Source: Streptomyces griseus subsp. griseus
GTDB taxonomy: Bacteria > Actinomycetota > Actinomycetes > Streptomycetales > Streptomycetaceae
DNA: 55,552 bases
Assembly: GCF_000720255.1 (NCBI RefSeq)
Contig: NZ_JOJE01000049.1
Coordinates: 1-55,552, forward strand
Direction of reading: 5' to 3'
The translations under genes and the position numbers were made by a program. Each line of letters opens with the position of its first letter. The first letter of the stretch is position 1. Below the pieces are notes generated by a model. It saw only the letters and a list, made by a program, of their open reading frames with translations. It did no database searches and was not told the DNA's origin. Of the stretch, positions 33,803 through 41,599 are shown one piece after another.

Positions 33803-36568
33803 ATGAGACTCCGGCGCGGGATCGCGATCGCCGTCGTCGCCGGAGGCGGCGCTGTGACCACAATGCTGGTCGGGCTCGTCACGAACGCCGTGTCCGATGA
33901 GTCGCGGTGGCCCGGCTGGCTGGGGTGGTTACAGGAGCACGCCTGGTTCTCGTTCGTCGTGTTGGGCGTGACGATGGCGGGGCTGACGGCCCTGCTCGCC
34001 GGCCTCTCCGAGACGCGGCCTCCCACCCCTCCGGGCCGACCGGAGGACGGAGCAGGGCCAGGGGCCGCTCAGGTGCTGCGTTCGTTGCCGCGCGACACCG
34101 CCGCGTTCACCGACCGTGCCGCGGAGCTGGAACGGCTGGTGGGCTCGGTGCGGGCCTCACAGGAGCGTGGCGAGGGGCTGCCCGTTCACGTGATCGACGG
34201 CATGCCCGGTGTTGGGAAGACCACCTTCGCCGTGCACGCAGGCCACCTGCTCTCCGAGCGGTTCCCCGACGGACAGCTCTTCGTGAACCTCAACGGGCAC
34301 ACGCCGGGGCGCACTCCGGTGCAGGCCGGCGAGGCGCTCGCCTCGCTTCTCGCGGCCGCCGGCGTGCCGACGCAGCAGATTCCCGTCGGTGACGACATCG
34401 GAGCGGTCACGGAGGCCCGGGCCGCCATGTGGCGGAGCAGGCTCGCGGACAAGAAGGCGCTGCTGATTCTCGACAACGCGGCCAGCTACCGACAGTTGGA
34501 GCCGCTGCTCCCCGGTGGGAGCGGGTGCTTGGTGTTGGTGACCAGTCGCAAGCGGCTGGTGGCGAACGAGGAGGTGGTCATGTCGGTGGACGCACTGCCG
34601 CCGGATCACGCGGTCGACCTCTTCGTGCGGCTCAGTGGGCGGCCAGCCGACGCTCTCGGCCGGGATGTGGTGGACGAGTTGGTGCGACTGTGCGGGTGTC
34701 TGCCGCTGGGGGTGTCGTTGCTCGCGGCACGGTTGCGGCACCATCCGTCCTGGGGCGCCGAGGACCTGCGCGGGCGGCTGGTGGCGGCGCGGGACCGGCT
34801 GGGGGAGCTGCGCGCCGGGGAACGCGCCGTCACCGCGACGTTCGATCTGTCCTATCGGGATCTCGCGCCGGAGCGGCAGCGCTTCTTCCGACAGCTCGGC
34901 TTCTTTCCGGGCACCGATCTCGACCCGCACGTCGGTGCGGCGCTTGATGAGGTCTCGGTCGTGGTGGCCCGTCGACATCTTGAGGCGCTCTACGACGACC
35001 ATCTGATCGACGAACAACCGGGGAGTCGCTACCGGCTGCATGATCTCTTGCGCGACTACGCTCGCGGTCTCGCTGCCGAGGGAGACAGCATGGACCACGT
35101 ACAGGCCGTCCAGCGTGTGTGCACCTACTACCTGGCCACTCTCGTCGTTGCGAATGGGCACATCGTGCGCAGCGGCGCCGCGGTGCCACCGGCTCCGGAC
35201 AGCGCCTCGCGGGTGGAAACCCCAGCCTTGGAGTCGCGGGCGGATGCCCTGAGCTGGCTGGAGACCGAGCGGGCCAACATCCTGGCCTGCGTCCGGCGGG
35301 CGAACGGCCTCGCCCTGTATGACCTCGTGGTCCGGCTCGCCGCGGCTATGGCGCCCTTCCTGCGCCAGGCCGGTCCCTGGGACCAGGCTGTCGGGCTCCA
35401 CCGGACCGCTGCCGAGGCCGCCCGCCACACCGGCGACCAGCGGGCACGGGGCGATGCTCTCGCCGAGCTGGGGGTCGTACGCCGCTTCATGGCCGCCTAC
35501 CCACAGGCGATCGAGGCCCTGAACGACGCCGTGACGGCGTACGAAGCAGTCGACGACCGGCGCGGCAAGGCGGACGCACTCAACCAGCTCGGCATCGTCT
35601 GGTACCTGACTGCGGACAACGAGGACGCAGCCCGCGCCCAGACCGAGGCCCTCTCCCTCTACCGTGAGCTGGGCAACCGGCTCGGACAGGCGAACGCGCT
35701 TGCCGATCTCGGCATGACACACCGGCAGATGAGTCGGTTCGACGCCGCAGTGGAGGCGCAGAGCGAGGCCCTGGCGATCTACCGGGAACTCGGTGACCGG
35801 TACGGGGAGGCGAACTCCCTGCGGGACCTGGGTGTCGCGCACTGCCTCATGGGCACGTACGACCTGGCCACGCGGCATCATCAGGAAGCGTTCGACATCT
35901 ACCTGGAGCTGGACGACCGTGTGCACCAGGCTTACGCGCTGAATGAGTTGGGCGTCGTCCGACGGCTGACCGGGGACACCGAGGGAGCGCGGACGGCACA
36001 CAGCCAGGCCCTGACGCACTTTACCGAGCTCGGTGAACGGTTCGGCCGCGCGACCAGCGTCCGCCACCTTGGCGTCGTGGAGCGTGTGACCGGGGATGCG
36101 ACAGAGGCGATCCGGCTTCTGGTGGAGGCCCTGGACGTTTACCGCGAACTCGGCAGCCGCGGAGGTGAGGCCGCCTCGCTGAGCGAGCTGGGCGTGGCGC
36201 GCGGCATCGTCGGTGAGCGCGACGGCGCGATCGAGGCGTTCCAACGCGGCTTGGAGATCCTGCGGGACTTGGGCGACCGGTGCGGCGAGGCAGAGGTACT
36301 GAACCACTGGGGGATGCTGCTGCTCACCTCCGATGAACCGCCGGCCGCCCGTCGGCACTTCGATCAGGGGCTCACGCTCGCGCGGGACTCCCGCTGCCCG
36401 CTTGAGGAGGCGCGGGCACTGGAAGGCATCGGCCGCTGCGACTGGACGATTGACGGGCCTGGTCACGGAGTGACCTCGCTTCGAGCCGCCGCGACCGTGT
36501 ACCGGCGATTGGGCGTGAGCGCGGCCGCGGACGACATCGAACGGTTGCTGGTGCCGCGGTCCGGTTGA
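33803..36568 (+). CDS. haaT: STAND NTPase with C-terminal TPRs, cyclophane-RiPP associated (HaaT-like)
   Basis: 921 aa. Two N-terminal membrane helices (residues about 5-26 and 43-65) precede an NB-ARC/STAND module with Walker A GMPGVGKTT (133-141), Walker B KALLILDN and the GLPL-like CLPLGVSLLA. A winged-helix part follows (YDDHLIDEQPGSRYRLHDLLRDYA). Residues about 510-900 are about nine TPR units (for example ALSLYRELGNRLGQANAL). Proteins of this plan lie beside cyclophane-forming radical SAM peptide clusters in Streptomyces and resemble AfsR/SARP-like regulators. It may sense or regulate the peptide at the membrane. The symbol is by family and context. Confidence 0.72.
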   Translation: MRLRRGIAIAVVAGGGAVTTMLVGLVTNAVSDESRWPGWLGWLQEHAWFSFVVLGVTMAGLTALLAGLSETRPPTPPGRPEDGAGPGAAQVLRSLPRDTAAFTDRAAELERLVGSVRASQERGEGLPVHVIDGMPGVGKTTFAVHAGHLLSERFPDGQLFVNLNGHTPGRTPVQAGEALASLLAAAGVPTQQIPVGDDIGAVTEARAAMWRSRLADKKALLILDNAASYRQLEPLLPGGSGCLVLVTSRKRLVANEEVVMSVDALPPDHAVDLFVRLSGRPADALGRDVVDELVRLCGCLPLGVSLLAARLRHHPSWGAEDLRGRLVAARDRLGELRAGERAVTATFDLSYRDLAPERQRFFRQLGFFPGTDLDPHVGAALDEVSVVVARRHLEALYDDHLIDEQPGSRYRLHDLLRDYARGLAAEGDSMDHVQAVQRVCTYYLATLVVANGHIVRSGAAVPPAPDSASRVETPALESRADALSWLETERANILACVRRANGLALYDLVVRLAAAMAPFLRQAGPWDQAVGLHRTAAEAARHTGDQRARGDALAELGVVRRFMAAYPQAIEALNDAVTAYEAVDDRRGKADALNQLGIVWYLTADNEDAARAQTEALSLYRELGNRLGQANALADLGMTHRQMSRFDAAVEAQSEALAIYRELGDRYGEANSLRDLGVAHCLMGTYDLATRHHQEAFDIYLELDDRVHQAYALNELGVVRRLTGDTEGARTAHSQALTHFTELGERFGRATSVRHLGVVERVTGDATEAIRLLVEALDVYRELGSRGGEAASLSELGVARGIVGERDGAIEAFQRGLEILRDLGDRCGEAEVLNHWGMLLLTSDEPPAARRHFDQGLTLARDSRCPLEEARALEGIGRCDWTIDGPGHGVTSLRAAATVYRRLGVSAAADDIERLLVPRSG

Positions 36569-36696
36569 CGCCGACCATGTGGCCGAATTTCCTGTGCCAG
36601 GTGGGTGGTTGAGGATGCTAAGTTTCCGGCTGATCTGGTCGCTTCAGCCCCATCGCACCGTGCCACCTCCGGCACGTACCTCACGAGGAGCGTTGA

Positions 36697-36900
36697 ATGC
36701 CGTCACCCGCGTCCGTCACCGAGCCACGCATCATCACGCCCGTCGGCCCGGCGTCCGCGGAGCCGACGGCGGCCGGCACCGCCGTCCTGGACCGCGTGGC
36801 CGCCCGTGTCCGGAAGCGGCTGGAGGCCGAGGAGGGCGCGACGAGCCGGGTCGGCGACGGCGCCCACGCGGCCTCGCTCATCTGGCCCTGGCCGCTGTGA
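36697..36900 (+). CDS. haaA: RiPP precursor peptide ending HAASLIWPWPL
   Basis: 67 aa with a strong GAGGAGC 5 nt before the ATG. The leader is Pro/Ala/Thr-rich followed by a helix (AVLDRVAARVRKRLEAEEG), and the C-terminal core is HAAS-LIWPWPL. The two Trp residues near the free C-terminus are the likely sites for cyclophane (aryl-to-side-chain carbon) crosslinks by the downstream radical SAM enzyme, 13 nt away. The HAA tripeptide and neighbour set fit the HaaA family of cyclophane-containing RiPPs as I recall it. The better-known FxSxx C-terminus is absent. Confidence 0.75.
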   Translation: MPSPASVTEPRIITPVGPASAEPTAAGTAVLDRVAARVRKRLEAEEGATSRVGDGAHAASLIWPWPL

Positions 36901-36913
36901 GCACGTCCGCTCG

Positions 36914-38074
36914 ATGACAGAACCCGAAGGCCCCGTTCCTTTCCGGACGTTCATCCTCAAGGTCGCCAACCGCTGCAATATCGACTGCGACTACTGTTTC
37001 GTCTTCAACTCCAAGGACCAGGCGGCGCGGCGCCTGCCCGCCCGAATGGACCTCGCCGTGGTACGGGCTGCGGCCCGGCAGATAGGTGAGCACGCTTCCG
37101 CGCACCGCCTTCGGGCCATCCACGTCGTCCTGCATGGCGGGGAGCCGCTTCTCGTCGGTGTCGGGCACATGGCCGATCTGTTGCAGGCCGTCCGGGACAG
37201 CGTGCCGGCCGGGACCCGGGTCCTCTTCGAGCTCCAGACCAACGGGACTCTTCTTTCCGGTGCATGGCTGGACCTCTTCGAACAGTACGAGGTCGCGGTG
37301 GGCGTCAGCCTCGACGGACCGCCGCGTGCGAACGACCGGCACCGGCTGACGCACACCGGGCGGTCGAGCGCCGCCTCCGCCGTGCGCGGCATCGAACTCC
37401 TGCGGTCGCGGCCACATCTGTTCGCGGGGCTGCTCGCCGTCGTGGACCTGGCCAACGACCCCGTAAAGGTCCACGACTATCTGGCGGCGTTCGAACCGCC
37501 GGTGATCGACTTCGGCCTGCCGCACGCAACCCACGACGACCCGCCGCACCGCTCCGACCCGAGCGTGCCCGAATACGGGCTGTGGATGAGCAGGGTGTAT
37601 GACGCCTGGCTCGCCCGGCCCGAGTACGGGCACAGCGTCCGGATGCTTGAGGACATCGTGGCTCTCACCTCTGGCGTGCGCGGCTCGGTGGAGACGCTCG
37701 GCCTGGCCCCGCCGACGAGCGTCGTGATCGAGTCCGACGGCTCCATCGAGGCCGTGGACACCCTGAGGTCGGTCGAGGAGGGTGCCACCTGGCTCGGTCT
37801 CGACGTCCTCCGCCACTCCTTCGACGAAGCGCTGTCGCATCCAAAGCTGCTGCACCGGCAGCACGGCAAGGAAGCGCTCGCCGAGCAGTGCCGCGCCTGC
37901 CCGCTCGTGGACGTGTGCGGCGGTGGCTACCTCCCACACCGCTTCAGCGAAGCCCAGGGTTACCGGAATCCGTCTGTCTACTGCGCGGACCTGGAGTACC
38001 TCATCCGACACGTCCAGGGCTCCCTGCGGCAGCACGGCTGGGACCCCTACGCGCAGGCCGCCTCGTCGCCGTAG
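36914..38074 (+). CDS. radical SAM/SPASM cyclophane-forming peptide maturase
   Basis: 386 aa from ATG 36914, 13 nt after the precursor. The radical SAM cluster motif is C21-x3-C25-x2-C28 (CNIDCDYC), preceded by FILKVANR. It is followed by HGGEPLL (SAM binding) and VSLDGPPRANDRHR. The C-terminal SPASM-like region has C326, C329, C335 and C357 (CRACPLVDVCGGGYL...YCADL) for auxiliary iron-sulfur clusters. These features match the FxsB-like group that crosslinks aromatic residues. Substrate: the HAASLIWPWPL precursor, by position. Confidence 0.88.
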   Translation: MTEPEGPVPFRTFILKVANRCNIDCDYCFVFNSKDQAARRLPARMDLAVVRAAARQIGEHASAHRLRAIHVVLHGGEPLLVGVGHMADLLQAVRDSVPAGTRVLFELQTNGTLLSGAWLDLFEQYEVAVGVSLDGPPRANDRHRLTHTGRSSAASAVRGIELLRSRPHLFAGLLAVVDLANDPVKVHDYLAAFEPPVIDFGLPHATHDDPPHRSDPSVPEYGLWMSRVYDAWLARPEYGHSVRMLEDIVALTSGVRGSVETLGLAPPTSVVIESDGSIEAVDTLRSVEEGATWLGLDVLRHSFDEALSHPKLLHRQHGKEALAEQCRACPLVDVCGGGYLPHRFSEAQGYRNPSVYCADLEYLIRHVQGSLRQHGWDPYAQAASSP

Positions 38075-38166
38075 ACGCGTGTGCCGTACCGCCAGGAGGG
38101 GATCACGCGTTGGAACGAACGAGTGCAGCAGCGACCGAAGCAATCGAGGAAGGACAGGAGGCGCCG

Positions 38167-38646
38167 ATGACCGTGACGATCCGTCCCGCGGAGAAGCGGG
38201 ACGTCCCGGCCGTGGCCGAGCTGATCGAGGAGATCGAGCGGTTCTACGGGGCGACCGACACAGATATCCAGCCGATCGAGGAGCGCCGCATCCAGGTGGA
38301 AGAAGCCCTCTTCGGCGTGCCACCGCTGGCTTCCGCCCTGCTCGTCGAGGACGAGACCGGGGGCATTGTGGGCCTCGCCGCGTATTCCTTCCTCTGGCCG
38401 GCCGCCGGTTCCTCGCACTCCCTGTTCCTGAAGGAGCTCTACGTCCGCGACACCCTGCGTCGGCAGGGCATCGGTGCTCGCCTCATGGACGAACTCCGCG
38501 CCCTGGCCGCCGCGCGCCCCGGCTGCAGCCGGGTGGAATGGATGGCCGACCGCGACAACCCAGGCGCACGGGCCTTCTACGAGTCGCGCGGGTTCACCGA
38601 GTCCGACGGGAAGATCGTCTACCGGGTCGACTCCAGCAGGGCGTGA
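38167..38646 (+). CDS. haaN: GNAT acyltransferase of the cyclophane RiPP cluster (HaaN-like)
   Basis: 159 aa. A GNAT fold: VTIRPAEKRDVPAVAELI, core strand LFLKELYVRD, the acetyl-CoA loop RRQGIGARLM (Q/RxxGxG/A), then NPGARAFYESRGF. It probably acylates the trimmed peptide N-terminus, as proposed for HaaN-type enzymes. Two starts have good ribosome binding sites: ATG 38167 (AGGAGG, 5 nt) and TTG 38110 (AGGAGGGG, 9 nt), the latter adding 19 residues. The gene is 92 nt after the maturase. Confidence 0.78.
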   Translation: MTVTIRPAEKRDVPAVAELIEEIERFYGATDTDIQPIEERRIQVEEALFGVPPLASALLVEDETGGIVGLAAYSFLWPAAGSSHSLFLKELYVRDTLRRQGIGARLMDELRALAAARPGCSRVEWMADRDNPGARAFYESRGFTESDGKIVYRVDSSRA

Positions 38647-38662
38647 GGGTGGTACGAGGCCA

Positions 38663-39031
38663 GTGGAAGTAGAGCGCTGCGGCGAGTGCGGCGGCAAGAT
38701 CGTCATCGGGCTCGGATGCGAGTGTCCGCCGGGCTCGTCGGCGTCGGCGCCCGCGCGTTCCGTAGGCACGTTCGTGAAGAGGGAGTGGCGTGCTCACCCG
38801 GATGACACGATCCTGATCTCCCCGAAGCAGGTCGCGCACAGGCCCGGATGGTGCGACCACATGACCGAGGACGACGTACGGCCCCCGAGGTGGGGGTGGA
38901 TCCCGAATCCTCCACCTGGGCTCTGGGAGCGGTTGAGCAGTGCTTCTCCGGCGACCGCCACCGCGGGCAATCCGAGGCGACGGGCCGTGCGGCGGTGCAC
39001 CGACTGTGAGGCGAACCTCGCGCAGGGCTGA
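38663..39031 (+). CDS. small Cys-rich protein of unknown function
   Basis: 122 aa from GTG 38663, 16 nt after the GNAT stop and in the same direction. The N-terminus reads VERCGECGGKIVIGLGCECPP, with a CxxC and CxC set, and the end has RRCTDCEAN, another CxxC. Zinc binding is likely. Between them is an Arg/Pro/Trp-rich stretch. I do not recognise it. Position suggests it is the last gene of the cyclophane operon; it is convergent with the lanthipeptide methyltransferase gene. Confidence 0.5.
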   Translation: MEVERCGECGGKIVIGLGCECPPGSSASAPARSVGTFVKREWRAHPDDTILISPKQVAHRPGWCDHMTEDDVRPPRWGWIPNPPPGLWERLSSASPATATAGNPRRRAVRRCTDCEANLAQG

Positions 39032-39106
39032 CCCCCGTGCTCCAACGCCGCTCTGTTCTCGTTCGGTGGGCGCGGCCGCACCTGCCAACGGCCACGCCCC
39101 CTGGCG

Positions 39107-40336
39107 TCAGGAGCAGTAGGCGATGACGAGCCGCACGGAGGGCCGGTCGATCAAGGCTCCGTCGGCGAGGTCGCCGTCCGGTGTGTCCGCGGGGTAGGCC
39201 GTGACCACGGGTTCGGCGGTCCGGGCCGGGCTCCAGGCGCGGATCTGCGCGCAGATCCGCTCGGCGAGATCGGCGCCGGCCGGGCCGTAGCCGACGGCTC
39301 CCAGCTGGAACCGGGGTTCTGTCTCGGGGGCTTCGGCGGTCCGTTCCAGGGTGAGGTACGCGATGGAGTCCCCCTCGACGAGGGCGGGGCTCAGGGCGGG
39401 TGAGGCGGGGCGGTGGAGGCCGGCCTCCACCGCTGCGGGCTTCGCAGTGATGCGGCAGGTCGCTCGCTCGGTGGCGCTCAGCCGCAGCCAGACGCCGTCG
39501 AACGACTCGACGGGGCCGACCGTCACATCGGTCCAGACGACCGACTTCGTTCGGGTGAGCGCGTCGCGAAGGAGTTCCGGGGCGATGGACTGGTCCTCGT
39601 CCCAGTAGAGCCTGACGAGCCGGTCGTCGTCGATGTAATCGTTCCGCTCTCCGTCCTGGCCGATCACCGGGAGGAAGCCGCACATCTTGACGGAGTCGGA
39701 CCGCATCCGACTCTCCTCGCGTTGGAAGGCCACGGCCCTGGAGAGCCCGCGCCACCGCAGTGGGACCACGAGGCGTCCGCCGACAGCGAGCTGGTCCCAC
39801 CAGGCGCCGGGAAGGTCCCACATGCCGACCGTGGCGATCATTCGGTCGTACGGGCTGAACTCCGGGGCGCCGAGGGCGCCGTCCCTCGTGACGACGCGAA
39901 CGTCTTCGTATCCGTTGGCGTCCAGCGTCCGGCGGGCGTAGGCGGTCACGTCGGGGGCGATGTCGCATGTGGTGACCTGTCCGGACTTCCCGGTGAGGTG
40001 CTTGAGAAGGGCGGCGTTGTAGCCGGTGCCGGCCCCGATCTCGAAGACGTTGTCGCCTTCGCGGACGGCGAGCTGGACCAGCATGAAGTGCACGACGTCG
40101 GGCTGGGAGGCGCAGCTCAGCGGGAGTGCGTCCTTGTCGGGGTTCTCCTTGATCGTCACGCTCTTGTTGGCGTACGCCTCCTCGATGGGCGCGTCGGGGA
40201 GGAAGGCGTGGCGGGGTACGGTCCGCAGCGCGGTTTCGACGCGTGCGTCGCGGAGGCCGGAGAGGTCCTCTTTCAGGATGGCGTCGACCAGACGGTTGCG
40301 CAGGTCGTCGGGGGAGGCGCCAGTGGTGGTGTTCAT
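39107..40336 (-). CDS. FxLD-system methyltransferase (PIMT-like)
   Basis: 409 aa with AAAGGA before the ATG. The N-terminal 220 residues follow protein-L-isoaspartyl methyltransferase: ALRTVPRHAFLP, then SQPDVVHFML and motif I VFEIGAGTGYN (97-107), then VVTRDGALG and WDQLAVGGRLVVPL. The C-terminal 180 residues are an added domain typical of the FxLD lanthipeptide methyltransferases. By family knowledge such enzymes methylate an Asp in the lanthipeptide, which can rearrange to isoaspartate via a succinimide. It is the last gene of the minus-strand cluster, 87 nt after lanC. Confidence 0.85.
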   Translation of the reverse strand: MNTTTGASPDDLRNRLVDAILKEDLSGLRDARVETALRTVPRHAFLPDAPIEEAYANKSVTIKENPDKDALPLSCASQPDVVHFMLVQLAVREGDNVFEIGAGTGYNAALLKHLTGKSGQVTTCDIAPDVTAYARRTLDANGYEDVRVVTRDGALGAPEFSPYDRMIATVGMWDLPGAWWDQLAVGGRLVVPLRWRGLSRAVAFQREESRMRSDSVKMCGFLPVIGQDGERNDYIDDDRLVRLYWDEDQSIAPELLRDALTRTKSVVWTDVTVGPVESFDGVWLRLSATERATCRITAKPAAVEAGLHRPASPALSPALVEGDSIAYLTLERTAEAPETEPRFQLGAVGYGPAGADLAERICAQIRAWSPARTAEPVVTAYPADTPDGDLADGALIDRPSVRLVIAYCS

Positions 40337-40423
40337 CGCGTCCTTTCGGAAGGTGCCCGGCTGTGCGTACGGCAGGGGTAGATCGTTCTCATTTGTTCTG
40401 GTGTGCGGATGCGGTTCGCGGCG

Positions 40424-41599
40424 TCACCCTGTCAGGAGCAGGCAGCGGTCCCAGGGGGCGGTGATCGCAGTGTTGGCGGGGTCGGTGAGACGGACCAGGT
40501 GGATGCCTGCCGTGCCGTCCATCAGGCCGGTACCGTCCGGTAGTCCGTGGTGGTCCAGGTGCTTGTCGAGCCGGATGTTCAGGCGGCGTAGATGCGATGC
40601 GAGTTCGTCGTTGAGGGCGTCGGCGGCGGCACGGGAGACGGTCTGTATGAGCCCCGCCCAGCCGTGACAGAGGGAGGCGTCGGTGAGCTGGGCGAGCTGC
40701 TGGTCGTCGGCCAGGCATCCGGCCAGGGCCTGCTCGGCCTGGCGTTGCCGGTCACGGTCGCCGAGGGCGAGGCCGGCGAGTTGCTGGGCGCGGGCGATGC
40801 CGGGTGTGCCATAGCACCAGGACGGGCGTCTCGGTCCTGGGCGCTGGAGTTCGCCGCGTCGGTGTTCGGCTCGGGTGATCAGGTCCGGCCACCAGGCGTC
40901 CAAGTCGGTGCCGTTGCGCCACCGGTCAAGCCAGTCGCAGATTCGGGTGATGGCTTGCGTCTGTCCGGGCACCGTGTGGCCGTGTCGCAGGGCCGTGGCC
41001 AGCAGCGCCAGCGGTCCGGTGATGCCGTGGGCGAGGCCGAGGTTGCCGTGTCCGCCGGGCCATCGCGGCGTCGGTCGCAGATCGGGGCTGTCTTCCGTCC
41101 ACCAGCCGGGCAGACGTTGCGCTTCGATGGTGATCGGTTCCGTCAGCCGCACCAGGTAGGCGAGGACGTCCTGAAGTTCCGTCTTGTGGCCGCGGTGCAG
41201 GTGGTACACGGCCAGCCCGGTCAGTCCGCTGATGAGGTCGTACTCGCCCAGGGTGGGCAACGCGCCGCGATCGATGCGGGCGTGTGCCCGCTGGAGTCGT
41301 TGGCGTGTGACGTCGGCGAGGTGTGTGTCCAGGGTCGCCAGGGCGCGCGTGGCGGTGTTCGTGTGCGTGAAGGTGAGGACGTACGCGACGGCCGGGGCGC
41401 CCTCGTACAGACCGCATGCTTCGGCGGCGGCTTGGATCGGGCCCTTGAGCATGGCGGCGGCCCATGGCCGGAGCGCGTCCCTGTCGTCTTCGCCGGTGTG
41501 GGCCCTGACGGCGTGCAGCAGGGCGACTCCCGCCGCGCCGGAGTACAGCGACTGGCCCCAGCCCGGCCCGGTGGGTGTGGGTGGCGCGTCGTAGGTCAT
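40424..41599 (-). CDS. lanC: LanC-like lanthionine cyclase
   Basis: 391 aa. The zinc ligands of LanC cyclases are present: C262 in SWCYGTPGIA, and C311-H312 in LCHGWAGL; the catalytic His is in GLAHGITG (H191). Gly-rich toroid repeats appear as LYSGAAGVALL, LYEGAPAVAYV, LISGLTGLAVY and LMDGTAGIHLV. It joins Cys thiols to dehydrated Ser/Thr in the precursor to form thioether rings in the cytoplasm. The ATG overlaps the lanB stop (TGATG). No membrane segment. Confidence 0.9.
   Translation of the reverse strand: MTYDAPPTPTGPGWGQSLYSGAAGVALLHAVRAHTGEDDRDALRPWAAAMLKGPIQAAAEACGLYEGAPAVAYVLTFTHTNTATRALATLDTHLADVTRQRLQRAHARIDRGALPTLGEYDLISGLTGLAVYHLHRGHKTELQDVLAYLVRLTEPITIEAQRLPGWWTEDSPDLRPTPRWPGGHGNLGLAHGITGPLALLATALRHGHTVPGQTQAITRICDWLDRWRNGTDLDAWWPDLITRAEHRRGELQRPGPRRPSWCYGTPGIARAQQLAGLALGDRDRQRQAEQALAGCLADDQQLAQLTDASLCHGWAGLIQTVSRAAADALNDELASHLRRLNIRLDKHLDHHGLPDGTGLMDGTAGIHLVRLTDPANTAITAPWDRCLLLTG

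Noticed and set aside
34157..36466. 769-codon minus-strand frame opposite the STAND-TPR gene
   Set aside because: The plus strand has Walker A/B and regular TPRs; the minus frame is a shadow of the repeated, GC-biased sequence.
36697..36900. FxSxx-COOH class for the precursor peptide
   Set aside because: The C-terminus is WPWPL without the FxSxx motif, so a different cyclophane subfamily is more likely.
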